Below, in pieces: positions 24,701-34,815 of a stretch of 64,000 nucleotides of DNA (its first letter is position 1; each line of letters opens with the position of its first letter). The stretch covers positions 67,996,992 through 68,060,991 of the forward strand of contig CM042687.1 in the NCBI GenBank assembly GCA_023614405.1, in the 5' to 3' direction. The notes below the pieces were generated by a model. It made no database searches and was not told the origin of the DNA. It was given only the letters and a program-made list of their open reading frames with translations. The stretch comes from Avena insularis. Lineage: Eukaryota; Streptophyta; Magnoliopsida; Poales; Poaceae. Both the position numbers and the translations under genes were made by a program.

Positions 24701-26721
24701 TCCATCGTGATCCGTTAAAATGACACCATATAAGTTATGGTTTGGGATAAAACCTAAGTTGTCCTTTCTTAAATTTTGGTATGCTAGGCATAAGTAACAT
24801 GTTTACAACCAAAGTCGGATGAGCATGTCTTTGTAGGTTATTTCGTATAACCGTTGGGTGTTCCTCCATAACACCGAAGACAAAAGGTACTGTCGCTTAG
24901 AACGTCAAGATTCTTGAGAAGGAATTTTTCGTGAAAAGTTAAGTGGGAGGACAATAGAACTTTGATAAAGGTTATTGAACCTTAGCTATATGTGCTAAGT
25001 TTCACAGCATCGGAAATTGTTCCGGAGGTAGCAACAATGCTCATGGATCACGTACCTCAAAGGTTGTGGTCACGAAGGTCTAAGTTCCTATTGAACCAAG
25101 TATGGCGGGTAAACAATCAAATACTAAGATTTGAGAGTAAATCATTGTTGTTTGACAATGATAAACCGACTATATGCAAAGAAGCGATGATAGGCCCTGA
25201 CTTCGTCAAATGGCTTGAAGCCATAAAATCCGTGATAGTTCCATACACGAGAAATCAAGCTTTGAACTTGAAAGACCCTCTGGAAAGGTGTAAGACCTTA
25301 CAGTCATATTTGGATCTATAAAGAAACAGACATGGATGTTTCACATCTATGAAATTGTCGACATGTCGGGAAAGAGTTCACGACAATTTTCAACGAGTTG
25401 ATTATGACAAGATTTAATCTTTCATAGCGATATTTAGTCTAGACGAATTTTTGTAGCAACCACTACATATAATTTTGGTATATGGTAGTTTAATAAAACA
25501 AAGTTATTCTAATAGAATGGTTACCTAGGACGTGTGCATGACACAATCCAAAGGGTTTTGTTAATTCAAAGGATGCTAAAAGGGCATGCAAACTTCAATG
25601 GTTTAAGTAAGCATCACAGAATTGGAACCTTCACCGTGATGAAACAGTTAAAAGGTTTAATTTCATCAGAGACGATGAAGATGCTTGTATTTGCAATAAA
25701 TTAAGTTGGAGCACTAAGACATATTTCTAATATCTTATGTAAAAGACATATTGTTAATTGGAGATGATGTATCTTTTATTGACATAGGTTAAGAATTTCA
25801 TCTCGATGAAAGACTTAGGCAAAACCCGAATATTTGGCATCAATGTATATATGGACAGATTGAGACGCTAATATGGTTGTGCCGAGAGTACATAGATGAT
25901 ATATTGAAATAGCTCAATATAGAAACTACAAGAAATTTTCTTGTCGCATGGGAAGGATTGAATCGAGATTCAAGTGTTTTGACACTTGGTGAGTGAAATC
26001 ATAAGAAAATTTTGATCAATCATACTATAATATGTACACATACAGATATGTCCTATGCTCTAAATGTTATGAGCAGATACCGGAATGATTCATAAGATGA
26101 TCATTGGATGATAGTAAGTATATTCTTATAGACTTTGGAAGAACTAAGAATATGTTATTTATGTAGAGGTGACAATTAGATAGATAGTTCATTGTAAAGT
26201 GTTATATTGATACTAGTTTTGTCAGAAGATACAAATTAAGTTTATCTCAATTTAAACTATGGGTGGCACAATGTAATGGAAAGAAAGTTCCATAACGGAT
26301 GTGTATGAGTTCCAAAGTTAAGACATTGTGACAGATACTACAACAAAAGCTAAGTATATGACTGTTATTTTAGCAGCAAAAGAGGGCATTTGTGTCAAGT
26401 AGTTTGTTGTCAAACTAGGCGTGGTTCACAACAGGCTAGTACTATTAAGATATATTGTATGATAGTTGTATTAACATGTTTTAACCCCAAGTAACTAATG
26501 GTCTCACCAAAGAACCAAATTTATATAATGCTTTATCTCATTAAAGAATGAGTGATGCATAGAGACACAAAGACATGCAAATACACATGAACCTGGAAGT
26601 GTCAGATCCAAAGATTAAGTTTACCACTTGCAATCGTGTATATACAACACCAGAAAGCCATAGGTGTTGAATGCACAAGTTTTTCCAAACTAGATTATTA
26701 ACTCTAGTGCAAGTGGGAGAC
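21722..26721 (+). pseudogene. Decayed gag-pol of BARE-like copia #3
   Basis: A primer site (TGGTATCAGAG, 21723-21733) starts the region, followed by about 1.2 kb of leader. A gag-like ATG context 'gtcatggcatccgttcacc' is at 22908. An integrase trace at about 24262 reads LLEFIHIDVC, holding the first catalytic Asp context of copia integrase. An RT N-terminal trace lies in the open frame 24992-25321 (EAMIGPDFVKWLEAIKS, normally EAM..D..KWLEAMKSE). RT and RNase H remnants lie at 25780-26650, collinear with 6769-7748. Stops and indels break all frames; the longest open frame is 109 codons. The region ends in CTAGTGCAAGTGGGAGAC, the polypurine tract. Confidence 0.82.
21723..21733 (+). other. tRNA-Met primer binding site, copia #3
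   Basis: TGGTATCAGAG follows the LTR end by one base; the next bases (TC) depart from the usual C, a minor mutation. Complementary to the 3' end of initiator tRNA-Met, as in other copia elements. Confidence 0.85.
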
Positions 26722-28499
26722 TGTTGGAGATATTCCCAAGAGGCTATAATAAAATGGTTATTATCATATCTTCATGTTTATAATAAATGTTTACATCCCG
26801 TGCTATAATTGTATTAACCGGAAACATTAATGCTTGTGTGTTCTGTAAACATAAAAGAGTCCCTAGTAAGCCTCTTGTTAAACTAGCTTGTTGATTAATA
26901 GATGATCATGGTTTCCTCATCATGGACATTGGATGTTATTAATAACAATGTCATATCTTTAGGAGAATGATATGATGGACACATTGCTATAGTTAGCATT
27001 GCATAAGATCAAGTCATTTAGAGTTTGTTTGACACAAGTTTTCAAATACATAGTAACCTAATCCTTCGACCATGAGATCATGTTAATCACCATCACCGGA
27101 TGGTTTCCTTGATGACATCAAACACCACTTCATAACTGGGTGGTTATAAATTTGGAATTAGGTATTCTGAAAGTATGTGTTGAAGCACATAGATCAAGAG
27201 TGGGATTTGTCCATCCATATGAAGGATATATATATATACTCTAGGCCCTCTCGATGGAATGTCATCCAATCGGCTTGCAAGCATGTGACTAGGTCAGAAG
27301 GGATGTCATATCATGGAATGAGTAAAGGGTACTTATCAGTAATGAGGTTGAACTAGGTATAGAGATACCGACGATCGAACCTCAGATAAGTAAAGTATCA
27401 CACGACAAGGGGAATCAGTATCGTATGTAAATGGTTCATTCGATCACGAAGTCATCTTAGAAATATGTGGGAACCATTATGGATTTCCAAATCCCACTAA
27501 TGGCTATTGATCGGAGAGGTTTCTCGTTCATGTCTGCATAGTTCACGAACCATAGGGAGACACACTAAAGGATTCGATGTTGTTTAAAGTTGATATGGAA
27601 TGTGAGTTGGAGACCAAATTTTGTTCGGAGTGTCGGATTGGAGCCAGGACATCACGAGGAGATCCGGATTGGTCCAGAGAATAAGATTCATATAAGGAAA
27701 GTGGTTTTCTAGGGTTCGGAAATGTTTTCGGTGTTTTGACTGGAACCTTCTAGAATGTTCTGGAAGGTCCACCACTCCGAGAGGGATCACTTGGGATGTG
27801 ACATGCCTTAGGGTCTGGCCACACCAAACCTAAAGGGCCAATTCGGCCAATACTAGTGGAAAGGGTCAAACCCTAGTTTGAATAGTCAAATCCTAGTTTG
27901 AAAAGTCAAACTCTAGTTTTTGGTAAGAGGGTAGTCTAGGTGAAAAAGGTTTCAACCTCCCTTTGGAGGCCGAGTTGGGGATGGACTCAACTAGGGCTGG
28001 GAACACCCTTGGCCACCCCCACCTATATCAGGAGGGGTCGGGGCACACCCCCTTGCACCTCTTGCCCTTGGCGCCTAACCCTAGCTGCCACCCCCTCTTC
28101 TCTCTCGTCCACCATCCTACTCCGGCTTAGGCGAAGCCCTGCATAAATCTCTCCTCCTCCTCCACCACCACCACACCGCCATGCTGTTGAGATTCCGAGG
28201 AGATCTACTACCTCTACTGCCTGCTAGAACAAGGGAGAGGAAGGTCTTCATCGACGATCGTACGTGTGACCGACTGTGGAAGCGTTGCCGGAACATGGCG
28301 TCGGAAGGATCGTCTACACGATCTTGAGATCGTCAAGTGATCGACTACATCAACCACGAGAATCCGATCTCTTTAAACGCTTTGGATCTACGAGGGTTAG
28401 TTCTCTACAAACTCGTTGCACCGATCTCGGAGATTATATCTTGTCTTTTTTGTGTTCCCGCGATAGAATTTTTTTGTTTTCCATGCTACGAACCCTACA
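26722..28499 (+). repeat. 3' LTR of BARE-like copia #3
   Basis: Starts TGTTGGAGATATTCCCAAGA after the polypurine tract and ends CATGCTACGAACCCTACA, 1778 bp. It is uninterrupted and shows what the 5' LTR looked like before the Helitron arrived ('caatgtcatatctttaggag' near 26946-26965). The TATA box has become TATATCAG near 28023. Confidence 0.92.
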
Positions 28500-29215
28500 A
28501 AAGGGTCCCTAAAGTTAGAGTTGGGTCAATAGACATCAAATTTATGGTGGCTATGATGGCATTGTGCGGGGCAAGAATAAGAGAATTTCTATTGGCGTCC
28601 CCCAACCAGTGACCGGCAAACACGTCGGTAGTTGCTTTAGGGGATGCTGCACAAACTACCAACGGTTTGGTGAAGCCGCCCCACACCAGCGCCCCTCAAC
28701 GATCGCGTACAAAAAAACTTGGAACTAAAACATGATTTTTTATAGATACTTTTCATAGGATAAATATTTTATTCTAGTAAAGAACAAACTACCAACAGTT
28801 TTCCATGGGCTTCCCTTCTTCAAAGTCGGCGAGTCGTCCTTGTCTCCATAGCCTGGCGGTGCACCTGGGACGCTATCTGACGCCGCTGGAGCCTTTCCAT
28901 GGACATGCGATTTCTATCTAGGGATGATGTTGTGTTACAGAGGTTCCCCTCCATCCTCTCCAACCTCTACGCTCCTTCCACCGCTACCGACGAGGACTCG
29001 ACCTCTGCTCTTAACTGTGCATAGATCGCATGCACCTCTGCGATCACGACAACCTACTCGATTTAAGGCCGGTGAACGCGGTTCTCCATCCTTGATGATT
29101 AGCGGTAGAGCGCCCGCACCTGTCTCATTTTGTCTGCACGGTAGAAGGCCTGCGCCCCCTCTGAACGTGACGACTTGATATCGGTGATGGCACAAAAATT
29201 ACGTGGACACAAATT
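28500..29215 (+). other. Unassigned spacer between copia #3 and copia #4
   Basis: About 0.7 kb with no LTR or transposon signature I recognise. With 13150-13170 it is the DNA into which copia #3 inserted. Composition changes from AT-rich (28720-28790) to GC-rich (28800-29170). The segment 28890-28990 reads, in one frame, 'DMRFLSRDDVVLQRFPSILS', which looks protein-like, but stops lie on both sides. 'acaaactaccaac' occurs twice (about 28648 and 28786). It could be a fragment of a host gene or the remains of an older transposon; I cannot tell which. Confidence 0.45.
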
Positions 29216-30892
29216 TGTTGGGACTCCAAGCACGTAGTGATGTAGCAAGAGTTCTTTCCTCACAAGGGTGACTTTATGGTTGAAAGGACTTTGTTTTTCC
29301 TAAGTATTTTGGTGTTGATGACAATCCCACTTCTGTTTTAATTATGTGCTTGAGTTTTAGGTTATGCGATTTCTATGGAGCTTGTGGATGCCTCTCTTGG
29401 TGTCTCATGAAGACGGCGACCTTGGTTTTTCCTTTCTCTTTATTTATTGCTTTAGGTCGCCTTAGTATCAAGAGGGGTTCCACCTCGAAAGGCTATGTGG
29501 AATCACTTTTTCTAGCACAAACCATACTTGTATCGCTACAACCATCCTATTTTTCAGCGAGAGAGTGACCTTTGGACCTGTTTGAGCTGTTCCTGTCCTG
29601 ACCGAAAGTTCTGGCCAAGCGCCATAAGATCTGCTCCTGGTTCACTGCAGGGTTGGCTACGGCATAAGTTCCGGTTCAACTTCCAGCGCAAGTTCTGCTC
29701 ACGTATTGTATACTTCTGTTTGGAAGTGTGCTATTTGGCGGAACTTCCACCGGAAGTAGCTCCGGTAGTTTCGGTCAATAGACTTGGTCAAACCCGACCG
29801 GATTCTGTGATCGTCACTACCCTAGATTCTTCCGCTGAGTTCATGAGCGGTACTTCCATCCAGCTGCCGGAAGTTCCGGTCAGGTGTTTCATGACCCAGA
29901 AAATTCGGCTCCTTGTTATGTTCCAAGTTCTACTCACGTACTGTATGTTTCTGTGTGGAATCGACATATTTGACAGAACTTGCACCGAAACTTGCTCCGG
30001 AAGTACCACCGGAAGTTCCGCTTAGTTTGACCGGAACTTCTGGTCATACTTTGGAGCATCCACCGACAGCTTTTGAGCCGTTGGGCGGATGCTGAGCAAA
30101 AATTCTGGTCCCCCACCGGAACTTCTAGTGGTCTCGCGGATAGCCAAACGACTCCTTTTGAAGGGGGGCTATTTAAGGCACCCTTCTTCCTCCTCCCATA
30201 TCATCTCTTCAATTTCTCACTCCTCCATTAATACCAGAGCTTCATCTTCCTAGATCTCTCTCCCTAGCCACTCAAACCTCTTGATCTTTTGAGGAGTCGA
30301 AGAGGTGACCTAGATCTACACTTCCACCAAAGGAAATTTGATTCCCCCACCCATCCTTTGTGGATCTTGTTACTCTTGGGTTCTTGGAACCCTAGACGGT
30401 GTAGGACATCCTGGGAGCTAAGGGCATGCATTGTGAAGCTCTGCGGTGTCGTTGAGGTCCTCCAATTGATTTGTGGAGCTTCCCCCTCAACCTTGTTGTA
30501 AAGGTTTCAGTTGGCGCCTTCAAGGTCACCGGTTAGTGGATTGTGAGGCTGCCTTTGTGGCGGCGCTCACTGGAGAATAAGGTGAGGCCTTTGTGGCACT
30601 CGGGTGACCTTGTGTGGCCTCGACACCTCTCCAACATAGACGTAGTTTCCTTGGAAGTGAACTACGGGAATTACATCTCCGCGTCTCCTCTCTGGTTTAC
30701 TCGCTCCGCACCTTTAGCTCTTGTCCTTTACCGTTCTATTACTTGTTGTATGTTCTTTAGCATATAGGATTGCTCATCTAGTTGCATATCTAGAGAACTT
30801 TACTTCTTGCAAAGCCTAAAATTTAATAACAAGATAAAAATTGGTAGTCTCCTATTCACTCCCCCTCTAGTCGACCAAAGTTGGGCCTTTCA
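29216..30892 (+). repeat. 5' LTR of copia #4
   Basis: The right end is firm: ..GGGCCTTTCA at 30892, two bases before the primer site. The left end is uncertain; TGTTGGGACTCC at 29216 is the best TG start. Between 29668 and 30131 the LTR carries many copies of short inverted motifs of the CCGGAAGTTCCGG type. TATTTAAG at 30170-30177 is the likely TATA box, followed by a pyrimidine-rich leader ('cccttcttcctcctccc'). The 165-codon open frame at 29528-30025 lies wholly within the LTR and has no domain. Confidence 0.65.
30170..30177 (+). promoter_or_regulatory. LTR TATA box (copia #4)
   Basis: TATTTAAG in 'ggggggctatttaaggcaccc', about 720 bp before the LTR end and followed by a CT-rich segment, matching core promoters of plant copia LTRs. 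Confidence 0.6.
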
Positions 30893-30894
30893 AT

Positions 30895-30906
30895 TGGTAT
30901 CAGAGC
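30895..30906 (+). other. tRNA-Met primer binding site, copia #4
   Basis: TGGTATCAGAGC, an exact match to the standard initiator tRNA-Met primer site, two bases after the LTR end. Confidence 0.9.
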
Positions 30907-30943
30907 CAAGGCTCTTACTTCGGTCTTTACCTCCTAAGAGACG

Positions 30944-31134
30944 ATGGCCGACAATGAGGCTAGTGATAGCACCAAAAACTTGGCCTCCATGGAAGACCTC
31001 AAGAAATTGGAGACTTCCATGTTGACCAAGTTTGAGGAAATTATGACTCTTTTGTAGTCCCTTAAGCCTAACCCCATGGTTGCCACTCCTATTTCTACAC
31101 CGCATGCCACTGAGCCTCCTCCCAATGTTTTGGC
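30944..31134 (+). pseudogene. copia #4 gag N-terminus (before gypsy insertion)
   Basis: The ATG at 30944, 38 bases after the primer site, begins MADNEASDSTKNLASMEDLK. The frame has a stop (TAG) at about 31057 and continues with Pro-rich sequence to the gypsy insertion site (TSD GACCG, 31135-31139). The same gag resumes after the insertion at 38686. The hydrophilic, charged N-terminus is consistent with a SIRE-type gag. Confidence 0.75.
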
Positions 31135-31139
31135 GACCG

Positions 31140-32939
31140 TGATGGCTGTGATTATACAACACTTTTTATCTATGTAAATTATGTCATTTTCCTATCATAT
31201 CATGCTCCATCGAAAAATTGCTATGCATGATTACTTGTTTTCATTAAATTTAATATGAGTTTTCCACATTTAGTAGTTTAGGTAGAATTTTATCGCTCTT
31301 CCTTATATTTGACATGTGTGTAGGTGTTGATGATGATTATGGATAAAACAAAGACAAAAGGAACAAAGAGAGCATAGTATGGAGGAGTTGTAGGACTAAA
31401 CTTAGCCATTTGAGGTGTTGGAAAAAGCGAATTTTTCCAACTTCTCAAAATAAAGATCCAAGACTACTGGGTTGTAGCCCTCGTCGAGACAAATCCAAAA
31501 AGCCCAAGAACACCCAAAACGAAGTTCGTATGAAGAAATGTTGGCCAAAACACTGCAGAACCCGAAGGTTCAATGACCAACTATACGGCCGGAGCAAAAA
31601 ATTCCCGCCATATAGTTTGGCCGTATATTTGGTAAAAAGGTCGCAAACAATGGGATTTGCCCCCCCCCCCCCCCGGAAGCTCCAGATCCTTTCCTAAGTC
31701 ATATGACGGTATTGGGGGAACCCTAGGGCACCCCCAAGGCCTATATAAAGGACGGAGGAGTCAAGAGAGAGGAGCCAACCCACCAAGACACCATATACAA
31801 GATCTAGATCCCATCTACCGCCTCCATGGTGGCGCCCTGCCGCCGTATCGCCTCCATAGCCTCTACAGATCCACCAAGATCAAAATCTTTATCAACACCA
31901 TCAAGCCATCCAAGCAAGAAGAGGAGGATAAGGAGGACGCCGCCATCACCACACCGACGCCACCATCTCCATCGCTGCTACTCCTTCATCCTTCCCCATC
32001 ATGGTTTCCGCGATGGGTTGTAACATGGCTTGAACCCCCTTTTATTAATGTTATGATGATTTGAGCAATTGAAGTGTGGTGTTCTTATAAATTAATATGT
32101 TTGTATTTTTTCTTTACATTGTTCTCTTCATGATATTATTCTAGTGATTGGAGACGTCTAATCCATTGTTGAGGAATTTAATAGGGATTCACGGTGTGTC
32201 ATAAAACTTACCAGTAGTCTCTGATTTTCCATGGGTAGAACTAATATGCTATTTGCTATAAGTGATTTTTGGAGGCAATAGCAGCTTAGGATGCACGGCC
32301 CAGAATCCCCAAGATCACTCATGATATAGATAGGTATAGTGTTGTGAATTGATTGATCCCAAAATGACGGACGGGATATCTTGTGTCTAGCACACTTGCT
32401 TAGGAGTACGGTTGTCCATAGAACTTAATGTCTTTGCTCTGGTTTACCTTAATTGGTCTTGTTACCTTAATATACTATTCTCTTACGAGATGACCCATGT
32501 CCGAAGACGGTGTGGACAATTGAGTTGTCTAGTTGCCACTTACCAATGGTGGGAGACAACAGTATTTGAGGGATCGTCACAAGTACAGTTTATAGCTATT
32601 CCATAAGCACTTATCATGCACACCAGTATACAAAACATTACTTGATGAATCACAGAATTAATATTTCATCTTATTGCATTCACCTCTTTCTAGTTTTACT
32701 TTTGTTCTAGTTTTCTTCTAGTCCTAGTAGTAGTTATTACAAATCATCTTAAATTCATTTATCTTAGCAACTTATAGAATAGGATATTTTCAAAACACGG
32801 TTTGGGTGTGAACGTGGCCGCATTGACAACGGGGCTACGAGGTCGTGATCGCCGAGGTCCCATCAGGACAAACTCTTTAAATATTTGCTGCTATAAGTAC
32901 TACAATAACCCTGTTATTGGTGCATGAACCCAGTCATCA
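31140..32939 (+). repeat. 5' LTR of non-autonomous gypsy
   Basis: 1800 bp, TGATG...CATCA. TATA box TATATAAA at 31742-31749 in 'aaggcctatataaaggacgg'. A hairpin-forming unit with AACTATACGG and its inverse lies at about 31575-31630. A run of about 16 C lies near 31661-31676. The 135-codon open frame 31657-32064 lies inside the LTR and is not conserved in the 3' LTR, so it is not taken as a gene. Confidence 0.92.
31742..31749 (+). promoter_or_regulatory. LTR TATA box (5' gypsy LTR)
   Basis: TATATAAA, conserved at 37470-37477 in the 3' LTR in the same context 'aaggcctatataaa', about 600 bp into each LTR. Followed by 'agagaggagccaacccacca'. Confidence 0.7.
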
Positions 32940-32942
32940 AAT

Positions 32943-32960
32943 TGGCGCTGTTGCCGGGGA
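32943..32960 (+). other. tRNA-Asp primer binding site
   Basis: TGGCGCTGTTGCCGGGGA, one mismatch (T for C at position 7) from the complement of the plant tRNA-Asp 3' end. It begins three bases after the 5' LTR. This primer is typical of Athila/Tat-lineage gypsy elements. Confidence 0.85.
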
Positions 32961-33254
32961 GCAAAGCGTTCGTTTATCTACTCGCACATAGTTTATTTCT
33001 GTTTGTTGATGTTATCTTACTGCTTTCTTTTATATTGAAAACAATAAAAAAATTACAAAACCAAAAATTTATAAAACCGTTGCTACTAATCATGTCTTCT
33101 GAGATAAATTTTGTTCAACAGATAATACAAGCATTGTAGGAGATAAAGGATTCAAGTTTTACCAAGCCTGGTTGCTAGACATGAGCTGATAAACAAATTG
33201 CTAGACAAATTGGAAAAGCATTAATTATGGTTGCGTGTTAATGATGGATCTTAT

Positions 33255-33296
33255 TGCACAATTTGTACAACAGATGACCACCTTAATTTTCAATGT
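33255..33296 (+). pseudogene. gag zinc-knuckle remnant of non-autonomous gypsy
   Basis: One frame reads CTICTTDDHLNFQC, a perfect CX2CX4HX4C spacing, in the position (about 300 bp after the primer site) where a gag or gag-like RNA-binding segment could lie. It is in a different frame from the downstream 253-codon open frame and is closed by a stop at about 33343, so the protein is broken. The short distance to the primer site suggests most of gag was deleted. Confidence 0.55.
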
Positions 33297-33420
33297 AAGT
33301 GTTCCAACAATCGTACTCTAGAAAATTATAATAGAGATAAATAATATGCTAGTTTGGAAGTATTGGAATATGTCCTTTTCAAAGGTGCATTTGAAATGGT
33401 ATTTAGACTAGGAAGTATTA

Positions 33421-34182
33421 ATGTTGAAAGTGAAGCACTTTTTTAATTTAGTATACCTCATATTCCTCTTTTGTGAAAATAATTTAAGTAATAATGCATT
33501 GGTATTATATTATTTGAAGCGGTCTAAAACCACCATGGAGAAAGATAACCTTTTGCAGGACTCACTAAAGAGCGGAGAGGAAAAGGAGCACAAGGAAGAG
33601 GAGGAAGAACGTATTGATCACCCACTCACACCTTCGACTCCTAATTTTGATTCTATCATTGCAATTAAAACACTAGTCGATCAAAAGGACGAACAAAAAG
33701 GTGAGGTTGACAAAGAGAGTCACACTACAACTTTTGTCTATGATGTCTCTCACTCTAGTAGTGATTTTTATGATTCTAAAACTGTTGATAATTGTTCTGC
33801 GAAGGCCTTGTGCCTAGACACTCATATGGAGATCATTAATAATAATGAACTAGAGATAGAACCTTGCTATACTAACATGCAGGATCCTGAACACGCTGCT
33901 ATGAAGGAAGAATACTATGAAGTGTTCCCCTACACAGGTAACCAAGGTAAAGATTTAAGAATTTTATATGAATCTCAAATCCTCTCATTCCAGCTATACA
34001 TGGAGGCATGTTCACCAATCTTGGTGCATCAACACTCGCTTGAAAGCGAGAACTTGTTCATCTACGTGATGCCTATGCACCATAAGCGGGTACGACTCCT
34101 ACCGGACTCTACTCCAAGATGCTCCAAACTGGTATGTATAACCACACCTCGAGTCGATATCCCTTGGGATACAAGTGGGTAA
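33421..34182 (+). CDS. Hypothetical 253-aa ORF in non-autonomous gypsy
   Basis: The longest open frame in the element. Residues about 1-35 are hydrophobic and Lys-rich; residues 40-70 are very acidic (SGEEKEHKEEEEERIDHPLT); the remainder is polar with no motif I recognise. It may begin at the internal Met at 33535, with the first 38 codons being read-through. It could be the degraded C-terminus of gag or an element-specific ORF; the position after the zinc knuckle fits either. No protease or RT signature follows. Its openness despite broken surroundings is notable but may be chance in AT-rich DNA. Confidence 0.4.
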   Translation: MLKVKHFFNLVYLIFLFCENNLSNNALVLYYLKRSKTTMEKDNLLQDSLKSGEEKEHKEEEEERIDHPLTPSTPNFDSIIAIKTLVDQKDEQKGEVDKESHTTTFVYDVSHSSSDFYDSKTVDNCSAKALCLDTHMEIINNNELEIEPCYTNMQDPEHAAMKEEYYEVFPYTGNQGKDLRILYESQILSFQLYMEACSPILVHQHSLESENLFIYVMPMHHKRVRLLPDSTPRCSKLVCITTPRVDIPWDTSG

Positions 34183-34557
34183 TGTATGGAGCATCCTAGC
34201 CTGGCTTTATGGCTTTAAAGAGAGCGCTTCTTGGGAGGCACCCTGAAAGTTATTAGGTGTCTTTCTTAGTTTTGTGTCTTGAGTCTAGTTGCATTCATGT
34301 TGCATTGGCACTTTCATTCTTCGCATGTCTTGCTATTAGAGTAATCTTGTGGTAGTTTTCAAAAGGTAGAATTTATTTTCACTATATTATGTGTTGCATA
34401 AACTCGGTAAAAAGGAAGATAAAATCAATTTCAGGTGAATCCTTGAAGTATATGTATTTGTTGGTCAAAAATTTAATCTGTCAAAACATGGCGTTTTGCT
34501 AAGTTTCAGGTTAAGAATTTTTTTCGAAGAAACAGGTAAAGTTTGGCGACTCCAGAA

Positions 34558-34815
34558 GGTTTAATGACCAACTATACGTCAGGAATAAAAATTCCGGCCG
34601 TATAGTTACGGCCATATATTTATCAATACCTTCGTCAAATTTCTTTTACAGGATACAGAAGGCTTAACGACCAACTATACGGCGGACCTTTTTGGTCTGG
34701 CCTATAGATATCGATACATGCTTCGAATTATTATTCTAGGTTACTTCACATTTGACGACCAATTATACGTTGTAAAATATTTCTTGGCCGTATAGTTCCA
34801 GTCATATAGTTGGTG
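34558..34815 (+). repeat. Array of hairpin-forming ~80 bp units
   Basis: Three consecutive units start near 34562, 34661 and 34752, each with '(T)TAA(T/C)GACCAACTATACG' or a close variant followed 20-30 bases later by its inverse, 'GGCCGTATAGTT' or a decayed form. The same unit occurs once in each LTR (about 31568-31632 and 37326-37370). Each unit can fold into a stem of about 10 bp. The repeats are diverged from one another, so they are not recent. Confidence 0.65.

Larger units (their letters stand above)
13171..28499 (+). mobile_element. Complete decayed BARE-like copia #3 (with nested Helitron)
   Basis: 5' LTR 13171-21721 (split by the Helitron at 13408-20159), primer site at 21723, internal region 21722-26721, polypurine tract at about 26707-26721, 3' LTR 26722-28499. 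The bases before the 5' LTR (AAAGA, 13166-13170) and after the 3' LTR (AAAGG, 28500-28504) agree at 4 of 5 positions, consistent with a target duplication that has since mutated. Removing the 6752 bp Helitron leaves a 5' LTR of about 1799 bp against 1778 bp for the 3' LTR. The internal 5.0 kb keeps recognisable gag/pol order but is full of stops, so the element is immobile on its own. Confidence 0.9.

Noticed and set aside
29528..30025. 165-codon frame
   Set aside because: Wholly inside the copia #4 5' LTR, overlaps minus-strand frames, and is made of repeated GGAAGTTCC-type motifs.
31657..32064. 135-codon frame starting in a poly-C tract
   Set aside because: Inside the gypsy LTR and not conserved in the 3' LTR; low complexity at its start.
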